Positions 19,536 to 29,225 of a stretch of DNA of 64,000 bases are shown here, piece after piece. Made by a program: the position numbers and the translations under genes. The notes under the pieces were generated by a model that was given only the letters and a program-made list of their open reading frames with translations, was not told where the DNA came from and did no database searches. Position 1 is the first letter of the stretch; every line of letters starts with the position of its first letter. Origin of the DNA: Candidatus Sulfopaludibacter sp. SbA3 (GTDB lineage: Bacteria > Acidobacteriota > Terriglobia > Bryobacterales > Bryobacteraceae); contig CAMDCN010000010.1 of the NCBI GenBank assembly GCA_945890485.1, forward strand, positions 186,001-250,000. The letters run 5' to 3'.

Positions 19536-19882
19536 AGACGAAGATCGCGATTTTCGCGGCGACGGCCGGCATAGCGGCGTTCTTCGCCATCGACTTTTGC
19601 AATTTGGTGTACCAGTGCGGCTGTCAGGGCGTTCTAGGGGCTGGGGCGGCGCACTGCAATATCAACGATCACCACGCGGCGAAGCACTGCCCGTGGTGTA
19701 CGCATGGCGGCGTGGGATTTGTGGTGGCGATGGTGCCTGTGTTCATGGCCCAAGGGTGGCTGGCGTTCACGAAACGGCCGCTTGGCTGGGCCCAGAGGCT
19801 GCTGGGCGGGTGGTTAGCCTTCCCGCTTCTAGGGGGAATCGGGGCGCTACTAGTAGGAATTGGCCAAGGGTACTGGGACTAA
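19532..19882 (+). CDS. Small Cys/His-rich membrane protein
   Basis: This 116-residue protein uses a GTG start that overlaps the trpEG stop. It has three probable membrane helices (about 5-22, 58-76, 88-112). Between the first two lies a loop dense in possible metal or haem ligands: Cys 23, 29, 31, 42, 53 and 56 (the last two as CPWC) and His 41, 47, 48, 52 and 58. A CxxC of this kind may be a redox or metal site. I do not recognise a family. It heads a run of tightly spaced genes that leads into hpnE. Confidence 0.65.
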   Translation: MKTKIAIFAATAGIAAFFAIDFCNLVYQCGCQGVLGAGAAHCNINDHHAAKHCPWCTHGGVGFVVAMVPVFMAQGWLAFTKRPLGWAQRLLGGWLAFPLLGGIGALLVGIGQGYWD

Positions 19883-19943
19883 CCGCTATTGCCGTTCTGC
19901 AACTCTCGCTCTATGCTGAGTACTGTAGACCCCTGGACCCCTC

Positions 19944-20054
19944 ATGAATCTCTCAGACGCCATTTACGTGATTTCCCTTATGATTGTGATTTGGATGGCG
20001 ATTGAGATGAGTGGCGGTGACGGCGGAAAGCGGTCGCGCCAACCTATTCATTGA
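19944..20054 (+). CDS. 36-residue single-helix membrane peptide
   Basis: A short frame reads MNLSDAIYVISLMIVIWMAI, then a polar, basic tail ('EMSGGDGGKRSRQPIH'). This is one hydrophobic helix followed by a positively charged end, the shape of a small membrane protein with its tail in the cytoplasm. Its stop codon overlaps the hpnE start (TGATG), a classic translational coupling arrangement, which is the main reason to believe it is real. No homology can be claimed. Confidence 0.5.
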   Translation: MNLSDAIYVISLMIVIWMAIEMSGGDGGKRSRQPIH

Positions 20055-21370
20055 TGGCAGCAGACGTTATTGTCATTGGCGGTGGCGTTGCCGGGCTAGC
20101 GGCCACGGCGGCATTGGGTAGGGCTGGCTGGCGGGTGGAGTTGTTGGAGGCGAGGCCCCATCTGGGAGGCCGGGCGACATCGTACGCCTTGCCGAACTCC
20201 GGTGTAATTGATAATTGCCAGCATATTCTGCTGCGCTGTTGTGTGAATCTGCTCGATTTTTATGAGCGGATGGGCGTGACTGATAGGGTGGAATTCGGGA
20301 AGGATATTCCTTTTGTCGAACCCGGTGGACGGGTCAGCCATTTTCAGCGGGGAGCCCTGCCCGCGCCGCTGCACTTCACGGAATCGTTTCTGCGTATGAG
20401 CTTTCTCTCGTGGGCGGATAAGGTTTGTGTAGCACGGGGATTTCTGGCGATTTTGTGGGAAAGAGGGCGTCGAGAAGATCTCGAGGAGATCTCGATGCTC
20501 GACTGGCTGCGCGAGAAAGGGCAATCGCCGAGCGCGATTGAGCGGTTCTGGCGCCAAGTGCTGGTGAGCGCGATCAACGAGGAGTTGGATCGGATGGCGG
20601 CGATCCACGGCTTCCAGGTTTTCTGGCTTGGATTTCTGGCTTCGTCGACCTCATACGAGATGGGAGTGCCTACCGTACCGTTGGGGGAGTTGTACACCTC
20701 TGGGGCGTGGGATAAGATGCCGAACGTCTCGATTCGACTGCGGCAACCGGTGGAGCGAGTACTAGTCTCGGACGGGGTAGCGCGAGGGGTCGTGGTGAAC
20801 GGCGAGGAGCGGGCCGCGAAGGTGGTGGTGTCGGCGGTGCCGTTTGAGAAGGCGGCGGCGCTCGCTCCGGAGGCCGGAATTGACGTGAGCGCGTTTACGC
20901 ACTCATCGATTACGGGCATTCACTTCTGGTTCGACCGGCCCGTGACGGCGCTACCTTACGGGACGCTGCTCGACCGGAATCTGCAGTGGTTCTTTTCTAA
21001 AGACGGCGGCCGGTATTTGCAACTGGTCGTGAGTGCCTCGAAGCCATGGCTAAAACTGCCGCGCCAGGAAGTGATAGATCTGGCGCTCGCGGAGCTGGCG
21101 GAATACCTGCCCGGCGTTCGGGCGGCGAGGCTCGAGAACGCGCAGGTAGTTAAAGAGGCACGGGCGACCTATAGCGCCTTGCCGGGACTGGGGAAACACC
21201 GTCCGGGGAATCGCACGAAATTGGGCAATTTTGTTTTGGCGGGCGACTGGACGCGCACCGGGTGGCCTTCAACGATGGAGGGGGCGGCGCGGAGCGGGTA
21301 CATGGCGGCGGAAGTTGTTACGGAAATGCTCGGCAAGCCGGAGCGGTTTCTGCTTCCCGATATCGCATAA
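20054..21370 (+). CDS. hpnE: Hydroxysqualene dehydroxylase (squalene-associated FAD enzyme)
   Basis: The 438-residue protein begins with a dinucleotide-binding fold 'DVIVIGGGVAGLAATAALGRAGWRVELLEARPHLGGRA'. It continues with 'NCQHILLRCCVNLLDFYERMG', and ends with 'FVLAGDWTRTGWPSTMEGAARSGYMAAEVV', the C-terminal FAD-contact motif of the HpnE/phytoene-desaturase group. HpnE reduces hydroxysqualene to squalene for hopanoid synthesis. ATG 20054 is preferred to the TTG three bases earlier because of the TGATG overlap with the upstream peptide. hpnC and hpnD are not in the window. Confidence 0.88.
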   Translation: MAADVIVIGGGVAGLAATAALGRAGWRVELLEARPHLGGRATSYALPNSGVIDNCQHILLRCCVNLLDFYERMGVTDRVEFGKDIPFVEPGGRVSHFQRGALPAPLHFTESFLRMSFLSWADKVCVARGFLAILWERGRREDLEEISMLDWLREKGQSPSAIERFWRQVLVSAINEELDRMAAIHGFQVFWLGFLASSTSYEMGVPTVPLGELYTSGAWDKMPNVSIRLRQPVERVLVSDGVARGVVVNGEERAAKVVVSAVPFEKAAALAPEAGIDVSAFTHSSITGIHFWFDRPVTALPYGTLLDRNLQWFFSKDGGRYLQLVVSASKPWLKLPRQEVIDLALAELAEYLPGVRAARLENAQVVKEARATYSALPGLGKHRPGNRTKLGNFVLAGDWTRTGWPSTMEGAARSGYMAAEVVTEMLGKPERFLLPDIA

Positions 21371-21753
21371 TGGAAATTATGATGTTGCGACGCGTTCTAC
21401 TTGTGACTTTGCTGGCGTTACCGGTTTGGGCCGATCCGCCAATGACGCGGCTCCGTGTGGAGGTTCGCAAGGCGTTGAACGATAAGCCGGTGGAGCGGGC
21501 GAGCGTAATTGTCCGTTTCGTCGAAGGCCGGAGCGCCCTGAAATTGGGCAAGAAGATCATGACTTCGTACCAATTGAAGACGAACCAGGAAGGCGTGGCG
21601 ATGATTCCGCCCATTCCTCAGGGGAAGATTCAGGTGCAGATCATCGCGAAAGGCCTGCAAACCTTCGGCGAGATTTTTGACGTAGCCGAAGAAGAGAAGA
21701 CGGTCGAGATCAAATTGAAAGATCCGCAGCCGCAGCACTCGGTGCACCAATGA
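21370..21753 (+). CDS. Small secreted protein with a regulatory-like beta-sandwich
   Basis: The start ATG overlaps the hpnE stop (TAATG). A signal peptide ('LRRVLLVTLLALPVWAD') is followed by about 100 residues that fit a carboxypeptidase-regulatory-like/CnaB-type fold: 'TRLRVEVRKALNDKPVERASVIVRF' then 'LKTNQEGVAMIPPIPQGKIQVQIIAKGLQTFGEIFDV' and an acidic-basic C-terminal strand. The protein is 127 residues long. Periplasmic or surface adhesion role is possible but not shown. It is coupled to the next gene by an ATGA overlap. Confidence 0.7.
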   Translation: MEIMMLRRVLLVTLLALPVWADPPMTRLRVEVRKALNDKPVERASVIVRFVEGRSALKLGKKIMTSYQLKTNQEGVAMIPPIPQGKIQVQIIAKGLQTFGEIFDVAEEEKTVEIKLKDPQPQHSVHQ

Positions 21754-22214
21754 TGTTGGCATCGCTGCTCGAATCGACCATTGACCGGGAGCTGCAATAC
21801 CTCCGCGGATTAAGCGCGACTCAGGCGGCGCAGGCACCGAAGCCCGGGGCTTGGTCGCCCAAACAGGAATTGGGGCACTTAGTGGATTCCGCGGCGAACA
21901 ACCACATGCGAATTGTCCGGGCGGCTCTCGAAGGGTCGTACACAGGGCCGACTTACGCCCAGGATGCCTGGGTGGAGATCCATGGATATCAGACGATGCC
22001 ATGGATGGAACTGATCGACCTTTGGTATGACCAGAACCGGCTGTTGATCCACTTGATCAAGCGAATTCCGACGGACAAGCTGGAGAGCCCCTGCACGATT
22101 GGCGATGGGGCTCCAGTGGGCCTTTCGGCATTGATCGGCGATTATGTGCTGCATATGCAGCACCATCTGGATCACCTGCTGGCGCGGGAAACCGTTACTC
22201 GGTATCCACAATAG
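21750..22214 (+). CDS. DinB-like four-helix-bundle protein
   Basis: This 154-residue protein has the DinB_2 pattern. 'WSPKQELGHLVDSAANNHMRIV' carries the first metal-binding His (about 43), and 'DYVLHMQHHLDHLLA' near the end carries the closing His cluster. Members of this superfamily bind a divalent metal and include thiol-S-transferases. The specific reaction here is unknown. It is the last gene of the run starting after trpEG, and its end overlaps the end of the convergent ridA-like gene by 20 bases. Confidence 0.78.
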   Translation: MMLASLLESTIDRELQYLRGLSATQAAQAPKPGAWSPKQELGHLVDSAANNHMRIVRAALEGSYTGPTYAQDAWVEIHGYQTMPWMELIDLWYDQNRLLIHLIKRIPTDKLESPCTIGDGAPVGLSALIGDYVLHMQHHLDHLLARETVTRYPQ

Positions 22215-22578
22215 CGATACATTCGATTTCGACGCGAGAGTCGCGGGGCAGGCGGGCGACTTCGACAGTGGAACGGGCCGGTGGGTTCGTTTCGAAGAAA
22301 CTCGCGTAGACGGCGTTCATGGCGGAGAACTCGCCGAGGTCCTTCAGGAAAACCGTAGTTTTCACGACGCGGGGGAGTGAGGAGCCGCAGGCTTCGAGGA
22401 CGGCGGCCATGTTGGTGAGGACGCGCTCGGTTTGTACGGTGATGTCGCCTTCGACGATTTCGCCGGTGCTGGGGTCGAGGGGGATCTGGCCGGAGAGGTA
22501 GGCCATGCCGTGGTGGACGATAGCCTGAGAATAGGGGCCGATGGCGCGCGGCGCGGAAGGGGTGGCAATGATCTTCAT
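22195..22578 (-). CDS. RidA-family enamine/imine deaminase
   Basis: 127-residue protein starting 'MKIIATPSAPRAIGPYSQAIVHHGMAYLSGQIPLDP', the hallmark N-terminus of the RidA/YjgF family. The catalytic Arg is in the 'PPARSTVEVARLPRDSRVEIECIAI' stretch near residue 105. The enzyme hydrolyses reactive enamine/imine intermediates from PLP enzymes. The start is set by the MKII motif, five bases after the pyrD stop, so it is the second gene of a pyrD-ridA operon. It may protect against 2-aminoacrylate or carbamoyl-type stress. Confidence 0.9.
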   Translation of the reverse strand: MKIIATPSAPRAIGPYSQAIVHHGMAYLSGQIPLDPSTGEIVEGDITVQTERVLTNMAAVLEACGSSLPRVVKTTVFLKDLGEFSAMNAVYASFFETNPPARSTVEVARLPRDSRVEIECIAIVDTE

Positions 22579-22583
22579 CGGTA

Positions 22584-23507
22584 CTAGTTTGGCATCTTGA
22601 GGGTTCCCGTGAGGTCCGCGACGCGGTCGATCTTCTCGTCGCGAAGGAACTGATCGAGTTCGCGGGCGATGCGAAGGGGAGCGGAGGGATCCCAAAAGGT
22701 CGCCGTGCCGACCTGGACGGCGGTGGCGCCGGCGATGAGGAACTCAGCGGCATCGACGCCGGAGGCGACGCCCCCCAGGCCAAGGACAGGAATCTTGACG
22801 GCTTTTGCCGCTTCGTAGACGAGACGGAGTGCGATGGGCTTAATCGCCGGGCCGGAGAGGCCGCCGTAGCCGTTGCCGATGCGGGGGCGGCGGGTCTTTG
22901 CGTCGATGGCGAGGGAGACGAAGGTGTTGACGAGGCTGAGGGCGTCAGCGCCCGCGGATTCCGCAGCCTGGGCGACGGGTTCGATCTTGGCGACGTTGGG
23001 GGATAGTTTGATGATGAGGGGGCGTTTAGTGAGAGGGCGTAGGCGGGCGACGAGGTCGCCGAGAAGGGCGGGGTCGGAGGAGAAGAAGATGCCGCCGTGT
23101 TTGGTGTTGGGGCAGGAGACGTTCAGCTCATAGGCGGCCAGGCCTTCGTGGTCTTCGAGGGTGCGGATGACCTCTTCGTAGTCTTCGGGTGCGTAGCCGA
23201 AGACGTTAGCGATGATGGGGGTTTGGTATTGGCGGAGGGCGGGGAGCTTTTCGGTTGCGAAGGCGCGGGCGCCGATGTTCTGGAGTCCGATGGAGTTGAT
23301 CATGCCGGCTTCGGCTTCAAAGATACGGGGAGGCTTGTTGCCATCCATGGGTTGACGGGAGAGGCCTTTGACGACGATGGCGCCGATGGCGTTGAGGTCG
23401 AGGAGAGAAGCGAACTCGATGCCATAGGCGAAAGTGCCGGAGGCAGCGATGATCGGATTTTTTAGTCGGATTCCGCAGAAAGTGGTCGATAAGCGCGTAG
23501 AGGGCAT
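22584..23507 (-). CDS. pyrD: Dihydroorotate dehydrogenase, class 1B catalytic subunit
   Basis: The protein is 307 residues from ATG 23507 (a TTG 12 bases upstream is possible). FMN-barrel motifs are complete: '[15 protein letters not shown]', '[13 protein letters not shown]', '[20 protein letters not shown]' with the Cys base characteristic of class 1B, 'IIKLSPNV', '[21 protein letters not shown]' and '[30 protein letters not shown]'. It oxidises dihydroorotate to orotate in pyrimidine synthesis. Class 1B enzymes need a PyrK electron-transfer subunit; none is adjacent. Confidence 0.93.
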   Translation of the reverse strand: MPSTRLSTTFCGIRLKNPIIAASGTFAYGIEFASLLDLNAIGAIVVKGLSRQPMDGNKPPRIFEAEAGMINSIGLQNIGARAFATEKLPALRQYQTPIIANVFGYAPEDYEEVIRTLEDHEGLAAYELNVSCPNTKHGGIFFSSDPALLGDLVARLRPLTKRPLIIKLSPNVAKIEPVAQAAESAGADALSLVNTFVSLAIDAKTRRPRIGNGYGGLSGPAIKPIALRLVYEAAKAVKIPVLGLGGVASGVDAAEFLIAGATAVQVGTATFWDPSAPLRIARELDQFLRDEKIDRVADLTGTLKMPN

Positions 23508-23564
23508 TGGAAAGGCCAAACTTCCACAGTATCAGTACCATCGATTGCGCCGGGGTCAGCGAAG

Positions 23565-25610
23565 GTGACCCGCGAACTAAGGTCTACACCGGATAGGTCC
23601 ATCTCGGTGTTTCGTGGAAGCTGGTTTAGAAGGGACAGTATCGCCAAAGTGGAACCCAAAATCCAACGGACGCAGCCGGCGAAGTATCGCTCACTTGGCA
23701 CCAAATTCTTTCTGTTTACAGCAGGAATGATGGCTTGGCTCGTTTTGGTGGTGGTGGCGTACGACCAAATTAACGGGACTCTGAGTCTGGGGAAGAGCGC
23801 GATTCTCCTGGGTGTTGCGTTGGTGATTGCGACGCTGGTGGTGCAGGTGACGATGCGGCTGTTGGTGAAGCCGATCCAAACCCTGGAGCAGGGGCTGGTG
23901 GCGGTGGGGCAGGGCCATCTGCGACCCATCCGGTACCGGAAGTCGGGAGACGAGGTGGAGTTCCTGGCGCGGAGCTTCAACGAGATGATCGGGATGCTGA
24001 GCAAGCAGCGGTCTGAGTTGGAGCAGCATCAGGAGCTACTGGAGCAGCGGATCCGGCAGCGGACGGAGGCGCTCGAAGAGGCGATGCAGCACGCCTTGGC
24101 GGCGAGCCGGGCGAAAAGTGAGTTTCTGGCGAACATGTCGCACGAACTGCGAACGCCAATGAATGGGTTTCTCGGGATGATCGAGTTGGTGCTGGATAGC
24201 CCGTTGACGGCGGAGCAGCGGGAGCAATTGGAGACCGCGCAGCGGAGCGCGCTTTCGCTGCTGCAACTGCTGAACGACATTCTCGATCTGTCGAAGATTG
24301 AATCCGGCCGGATGGTGCTGGAGCAGATTCCGTTCAACCTGCGGCTTTTGGTCCGCGATTGTGTGAAAGCGCACGGGGCGAAGGCGGCGCAGAAGGGTGT
24401 GCGGCTGGTGATGGACATGCCGCTCGATTTACCGAGCCAGTTTGTGGGTGATCCACTGCGGGTGCGCCAGATTCTGCACAATCTGTTGAGCAACGCCGTG
24501 AAGTTCACGAATGCCGGGCAGATTACGGTTGGCGTGACCGCGCATGCGCGGGAGCGGACGGGCCTGCTCGATTTGGTTTTGAGTGTAGCGGATACCGGAA
24601 TGGGGATCCCGGAAGAGAAGCTGCCGCTGATTTTTGAGAAGTTTACTCAGGCGGATGGGAGCATCACCCGGCGATTTGGCGGCACGGGGCTGGGGCTGGC
24701 CATTACCAAGAAGCTGGCGGAGATTCACGGTGGCAACGTAACCGTATCGAGCCGGGTGGGCGTGGGTAGCCAGTTTCAGGTGATGTTGAAGCTTCGGGCT
24801 GCTGAGAAGTCGGCCGCTGCGGAGAGCCTCGCCCCAGCCGGCACGGCGATTGAACGGACGGGGCGGATCCTGGTAGTCGAAGACAACCTGGTAAACCAGA
24901 AGGTGTTGCAGGGCTTGTTGAAGAAGCGGGGCTATGTTTGCGGGATCGCCAACGACGGGGCCCAGGCGTTGCAGGTGTTGGCGGGCGGGACTTTCGATCT
25001 CGTGCTGATGGATGTGCAGATGCCGGTGATGGATGGCCTTGAAACGACACGGCAGATTCGGCAGAGCGAGCGCTGGTGGCAACTTCCTGTGATTGCGATG
25101 ACCGCCCATGCGATGAGCGGCGACCGGGAACGGTGTTTAGCCGCCGGCATGGACGCCTACCTCACGAAGCCGATCAATTCGCGCGAGTTGTTCCAGACGT
25201 TGGATAGCTACATGGTCGCCGTCAGCGGCGATGCGAAGGCGCAGCGGGGTGGGCCGGACGAGGCTCCGTTGCTCGATCCCCGATTCACGTCGAGCTTCCT
25301 GCCCGATGGCACGAACATCGTTGACAACATGGTGCGCCTGTTCCTGCAGTTGGCGCCGGAACGGCTGGAACGGATGCAGCAGGCCGTGAAGGGGAACGAA
25401 ATCGCGGTGATCGCGACAGAGGCCCGGCAGGTGCAATCGGCGGCGAAGTCGATTGCGGCGAGCCTGGTGGCTGACCGGGCACGGCGTCTCGAAGATGCGG
25501 CCACGGCGCGGGATCAACTCGCCATCCGCCACTCGCTGCTACTGCTCGAAAGTGAGATTGCCCGGCTCAGCCGGCACAATGAGCAGGCGCTAGCTCGGAC
25601 AGCGCAGTAA
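23565..25610 (+). CDS. Membrane hybrid sensor histidine kinase with receiver and degenerate HPt-like tail
   Basis: The 681-residue kinase starts at GTG 23565. Two membrane helices (about 47-70, 78-100) have almost no periplasmic loop between them. A HAMP-like linker follows, then HisKA with phospho-acceptor His at about 193 ('NMSHELRTP'). HATPase_c has the N box '[11 protein letters not shown]' and 'GTGLGLAI', and a receiver domain has Asp at about 483 ('[13 protein letters not shown]'). The last 110 residues look like an HPt helix bundle, but the expected His is Arg ('[12 protein letters not shown]', about 621). Signal probably membrane-internal or cytoplasmic. No cognate regulator gene is adjacent. 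Confidence 0.9.
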   Translation: MTRELRSTPDRSISVFRGSWFRRDSIAKVEPKIQRTQPAKYRSLGTKFFLFTAGMMAWLVLVVVAYDQINGTLSLGKSAILLGVALVIATLVVQVTMRLLVKPIQTLEQGLVAVGQGHLRPIRYRKSGDEVEFLARSFNEMIGMLSKQRSELEQHQELLEQRIRQRTEALEEAMQHALAASRAKSEFLANMSHELRTPMNGFLGMIELVLDSPLTAEQREQLETAQRSALSLLQLLNDILDLSKIESGRMVLEQIPFNLRLLVRDCVKAHGAKAAQKGVRLVMDMPLDLPSQFVGDPLRVRQILHNLLSNAVKFTNAGQITVGVTAHARERTGLLDLVLSVADTGMGIPEEKLPLIFEKFTQADGSITRRFGGTGLGLAITKKLAEIHGGNVTVSSRVGVGSQFQVMLKLRAAEKSAAAESLAPAGTAIERTGRILVVEDNLVNQKVLQGLLKKRGYVCGIANDGAQALQVLAGGTFDLVLMDVQMPVMDGLETTRQIRQSERWWQLPVIAMTAHAMSGDRERCLAAGMDAYLTKPINSRELFQTLDSYMVAVSGDAKAQRGGPDEAPLLDPRFTSSFLPDGTNIVDNMVRLFLQLAPERLERMQQAVKGNEIAVIATEARQVQSAAKSIAASLVADRARRLEDAATARDQLAIRHSLLLLESEIARLSRHNEQALARTAQ

Positions 25611-26970
25611 TTCGTTCCCACAGCGCGTCAATATCGGCTTGGGTAGTGGCCAGATTGCCGATGGCGACCCGGAGCGTGAATTCGCCGCGAAGAATAGTCT
25701 GGGAGATAAAGAAGTCGCCGCTGCGATTGATCTCGGCGGCGATCCAACGATTTTCGGCCTCTGGAGCCAGCTTGCGGAAGCAGACCGTCGAGAACGGGGC
25801 GGGGGCCGCGAGTTCGAAGCGGGAATCGGCTTCGACGTACCGGCGAAGAGATTGCGCCAGGTCGATCTGCCGGCGCAGTTCCTCGATAAACCCTTGGCGG
25901 CCGAAATAGCGAAGAACGAACCAGAGCTTCAGTCCGCGAAAGCGGCGGCCGAGGGGGATGCCGTAGTCCATGAGGTTGACGGCGCGTGGGTCGGCGCTGG
26001 TGCGCAGATACTCCGGGGTGACGGAGAAAGCGCGGCGGAGGATTTCGGGGAAACGCGTGTAGAAGGCGCTGCAATCGACGGGCACGAAAAGCCACTTGTG
26101 GGGGTTGACGACATAGGAGTGGGCCCGCTCGGCGCCCCGAATCAGGGGTTGGAACTCCGGTAGGAGCAAAGCGGCGCCGGCATAGGCAGCGTCGATATGG
26201 ACCCAGATATTGTGGGGTTCGGCGATGGCAACAATCTCGCTGAGAGGGTCGACACTGGTGGTTGAGGTGCTGCCCAGCGTGGAGACGATGGCGCACGGTG
26301 TGTGGCCGGCGGCGAGGTCGTCGGCGATGGCCTGCCGAAGCAGTGCCGGTTCGAGGCGAAACTCGGCGTCGGAAGGGATCTTGACGAGGTTATCGAGGCC
26401 GATCCCAACGCCGATGGCGGCCTTGTCGACGCTGGAGTGGGCTTGATCGGAGCAATACACCCGGAGGCGCTTGGTGAGCCCGAGGCGGCGGGAGTCCGGA
26501 TTCGCCATTTCCCGGGCAGCGGCGAGGGCATGGAGTGTACTGATGGAGGCGGTGTCGAAAATCTGGCCGAAGTAGTCATCCGGCAGGCCGGACCATTGGC
26601 GAAGCCAGGCGAGAGCAACCTGTTCGAGTTCGGAGACGGCGGGGGTTGCAGCCCAGTTCAGGCCGTTCGAATTCAACGCTGCGGCGAGCATCTCCGCGAG
26701 GACGCCCGGTACGGAGCCCGTGGATGAGAAGTAGTTGAAAAAACGGGGATGGTTCCAGTGGCCAATGGCAGGCAGGATCTGCGTTTCGAAATCGGCGAGC
26801 AACTGGGCGAGGGGCTCGCCGATTTCTGGGCCATGGGTGGGAAGACGGTCGATCAGATCGCCCGGGTTCATCCGGGGGGTGACCGGATAGCGGCGGGAGT
26901 TAGCGAGGTAGTCGGCGATCCATTCGATTGCCTGACGAGCCACCGGGCGGAAGGATTCGACGTCGTGCAT
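25567..26970 (-). CDS. PLP-dependent group II decarboxylase (aromatic-amino-acid-type)
   Basis: The 467-residue enzyme has '[30 protein letters not shown]', '[12 protein letters not shown]', '[18 protein letters not shown]' with the cofactor Asp, and '[10 protein letters not shown]' with the Schiff-base Lys at about 292. These are typical of aromatic-L-amino-acid/tyrosine/tryptophan decarboxylases. It releases CO2 from an L-amino acid to give an amine; substrate not determinable by eye. The last 44 bases overlap the 3' end of the kinase gene on the other strand. It is seven bases downstream of a dapA-family gene and probably co-transcribed with it. Confidence 0.88.
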   Translation of the reverse strand: MHDVESFRPVARQAIEWIADYLANSRRYPVTPRMNPGDLIDRLPTHGPEIGEPLAQLLADFETQILPAIGHWNHPRFFNYFSSTGSVPGVLAEMLAAALNSNGLNWAATPAVSELEQVALAWLRQWSGLPDDYFGQIFDTASISTLHALAAAREMANPDSRRLGLTKRLRVYCSDQAHSSVDKAAIGVGIGLDNLVKIPSDAEFRLEPALLRQAIADDLAAGHTPCAIVSTLGSTSTTSVDPLSEIVAIAEPHNIWVHIDAAYAGAALLLPEFQPLIRGAERAHSYVVNPHKWLFVPVDCSAFYTRFPEILRRAFSVTPEYLRTSADPRAVNLMDYGIPLGRRFRGLKLWFVLRYFGRQGFIEELRRQIDLAQSLRRYVEADSRFELAAPAPFSTVCFRKLAPEAENRWIAAEINRSGDFFISQTILRGEFTLRVAIGNLATTQADIDALWERITALSELAPAHCAG

Positions 26971-26976
26971 AGTCTC

Positions 26977-27882
26977 CTAGATCGATTGGAGGTCCTGTCG
27001 CATGGCTTCGAGCCAGCCCGGGAACCATGCGCGGAAGAGTTCGCGATGGCGCAGAAGGTCTGGGCCGAGGCGGGTAGGAGCCAAAGCGGAGGGGAAGCCG
27101 CGCAGGGCCAGAGCTTCCTGGACGCCGAGTGGAGTCGGCAGCGGGTCGATCTTTTCAATGAATTCGACAAGTCGTTGGGCGAGACGGGCCTGAGCGGCCG
27201 TATTGCCGATGGTGACGGCGCGGTCCAGGCCGACGATGAGGTCGGGAACGGCGCACGCGCAGCCGGAAATGACACCGTCGCAAAGGTGACGGCGGGCCGC
27301 GAGAATGGAATCGTTGCCGATGAGGAGGGTGAAGCGCTGGCGCTCACGCTGTGCGGCGAGGGCGGCGAACATATCCAGGTTGCCACTCGAATCCTTGATG
27401 CCGGCGAAGCGCCCCGTGGCGAGGATTTCGCAGGCGGTGGCGGGTTCGAGGCCGTTGGTGAAGAACGGGAGATTGTAAAGGAACGTGGGCGGAAGGTCCG
27501 CCGCGGAGTCAGCGAAACGGAGATAGAACTCGCGCAGTTCCTGCTGTTTGTAACGGAAGAAGTGCGGGGGCATCAGCAGAAGCCCCGCCGCGCCGTTGGC
27601 GGCCGCATCGCGCGCGAGAGTCAGCGCCCCTTCGAGCGTCGAATGGGATACGTTTACCAACAGAGGGACCCGGCTGCGCCGGATGGCCATGTGGGCAAAG
27701 CGCATCCTTTCCTCAACGTCAAAATGAATAAATTCGCCGGTGGCGCCGAGCAGGGCGATGCCGGTAACACCGTGGCCGACCAAAAAGTCGATAATATCGA
27801 GGGCGGGACCAATGTCGATGGTATGGCCGGCTGGCCGGCGGACGGTGACGAGAGCGGCGAGCGGGCCTTGAATGTGGGTCAT
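26977..27882 (-). CDS. Dihydrodipicolinate synthase/N-acetylneuraminate lyase family protein
   Basis: The 301-residue TIM barrel has 'GATGEFIHFDVEERM' (GTTGE-type substrate loop), 'FLYNLPFFTNG' with the conserved Tyr, and 'FAGIKDSSGN' with the Schiff-base Lys at about 163. Such enzymes do aldol additions or cleavages with pyruvate or glyoxylate. The neighbouring gene is a PLP decarboxylase and not a lysine-pathway gene, so a sugar-acid or hydroxy-acid lyase role is more likely than lysine synthesis. That is inference from context. Confidence 0.85.
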   Translation of the reverse strand: MTHIQGPLAALVTVRRPAGHTIDIGPALDIIDFLVGHGVTGIALLGATGEFIHFDVEERMRFAHMAIRRSRVPLLVNVSHSTLEGALTLARDAAANGAAGLLLMPPHFFRYKQQELREFYLRFADSAADLPPTFLYNLPFFTNGLEPATACEILATGRFAGIKDSSGNLDMFAALAAQRERQRFTLLIGNDSILAARRHLCDGVISGCACAVPDLIVGLDRAVTIGNTAAQARLAQRLVEFIEKIDPLPTPLGVQEALALRGFPSALAPTRLGPDLLRHRELFRAWFPGWLEAMRQDLQSI

Positions 27883-27979
27883 AGTCTAAAGATCTGGAAC
27901 TTCATTTTAACTCTGGACCAGCCGGCGAAGTTTACCAAAATTGCGGACTACGAAACTTACAGTTCGCGCGTCTGTGAGC

Positions 27980-28894
27980 ATGATGTTGACTTCATTCAAA
28001 CTAGGATGGTTTGCGCTGGCACTGACTTTGCCGGCTGCTGCGGCGGACTACTTCCCCTTGGCCGTGGGGAACCAATGGATTTATCGTGCTGACGGGGCGT
28101 TGGGTAAAGAGACGGTAGTCGCGGAGGTCCGGGGAACCGAGGAGGTGGCCGGGCAGCAATACTTTGTCTACCAGGGCATTGACGGACAGACCGTACGATT
28201 GCGCCTAAACGATCAGGGTCAACTGATACTGTTACGAACGGACGGCACCGAGGGTTTGTGGGCGGATTTTACAGCGGACCGGTACGAGGCAAACTTTGAA
28301 CAATGCACCGGTGCCGCGACGGTGGAGGCACGGGATTCTAAGATCGAGTTAGGGAAAAGGACATTCACCGATGGTCTGACGGTTCGCTACAGCCCGGCCT
28401 CTTGTGCTGATGCCGGAATCACCCGGGAAGCCTTTGTTCCGGGAGTGGGGCTGGCGGAGCGGGAGGTGACCACGTTTGGCGGGCCGCGGATTTACCGTTT
28501 GACGTACGCGCGCGTGGGAGGCCTGGCGCTGTTCGGCGGGGCGGAGCATTCGTTCCGGCTGAGTCTGGATCGGTTGGTCTATGAGCGGGAGTTTGAATTC
28601 AATGCGCGGATGACCCTTGAGAATTCAACCGGCCAGCCGCTAAACCTTCAGTTCAGCAGTGGACAGACCTTCGATGTGTACATAAAAGACGCGCGGGGAA
28701 ACCGAGTGTACACGTGGTCGGCGACACGCCTCTTCATCGCCGTAATGCGCGAAGAGACTGTAGAAGGGGAGAAAAACTGGACGGCGACGGACCGGTTACG
28801 GCTCGAGCCGGGCGACTACACGATGGAAGCCGTGCTAACAACGGTGGGCGGGAAAGCCTATTCGGCAACCGTTCCGTTGACGGTCGCGCCCTGA
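27980..28894 (+). CDS. Secreted protein with C-terminal BsuPI-like domain
   Basis: I choose ATG 27980 because it directly precedes a signal peptide ('FKLGWFALALTLPAAAADY'); a TTG 39 bases upstream gives an unlikely extension. The first half ('YFPLAVGNQWIYRADG') is a lipoprotein-like beta domain common in Acidobacteriota. The last 110 residues ('MTLENSTGQPLNLQFSSGQTFDVYIKDARGNRVYTWS', then 'LRLEPGDYTMEAVLTTVGG') match the BsuPI intracellular-proteinase-inhibitor fold, here in an exported protein. It is a single gene between divergent and rpsT blocks. Confidence 0.78.
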   Translation: MMLTSFKLGWFALALTLPAAAADYFPLAVGNQWIYRADGALGKETVVAEVRGTEEVAGQQYFVYQGIDGQTVRLRLNDQGQLILLRTDGTEGLWADFTADRYEANFEQCTGAATVEARDSKIELGKRTFTDGLTVRYSPASCADAGITREAFVPGVGLAEREVTTFGGPRIYRLTYARVGGLALFGGAEHSFRLSLDRLVYEREFEFNARMTLENSTGQPLNLQFSSGQTFDVYIKDARGNRVYTWSATRLFIAVMREETVEGEKNWTATDRLRLEPGDYTMEAVLTTVGGKAYSATVPLTVAP

Positions 28895-28943
28895 GTTGCT
28901 AACATCAAGAGGGAAAGTTCTGTAAGGATTGGTATTTCTGTAA

Positions 28944-29210
28944 ATGGCAAATCATGTTTCGGCTTTGAAGCGGGTCCGCGTTACCGAAAAGCGCACCGAG
29001 ATCAACCGGATGCGTAAATCCCGCCTCCGCACCGCCATCAAGCGCGTGCGCAAGCTGATCGCTAGCAAGGACGCCAACGGCGCCGTCGCGGTCCTCCCGT
29101 CGGTTTTCTCCATCGTTGACCGCTCCGCCAAGTGGGGCATCATCAAGAAGAACACTGCCGCCCGCTACAAGTCCCGCGTTTCGGCTCACGTTAAGAAATT
29201 AGCGGCGTAG
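28944..29210 (+). CDS. rpsT: 30S ribosomal protein S20
   Basis: 88 residues, rich in Lys/Arg, with the standard S20 pattern '[37 protein letters not shown]' and the C-terminal '[22 protein letters not shown]'. It binds 16S rRNA in the body of the 30S subunit. It stands alone, as rpsT usually does. Confidence 0.97.
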   Translation: MANHVSALKRVRVTEKRTEINRMRKSRLRTAIKRVRKLIASKDANGAVAVLPSVFSIVDRSAKWGIIKKNTAARYKSRVSAHVKKLAA

Positions 29211-29225
29211 GCCGGTCATCGACCT

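Noticed and set aside
26749-28092. 447-codon plus-strand frame
   Set aside because: Antisense to the decarboxylase and DapA-family genes, both of which have full active-site motifs.
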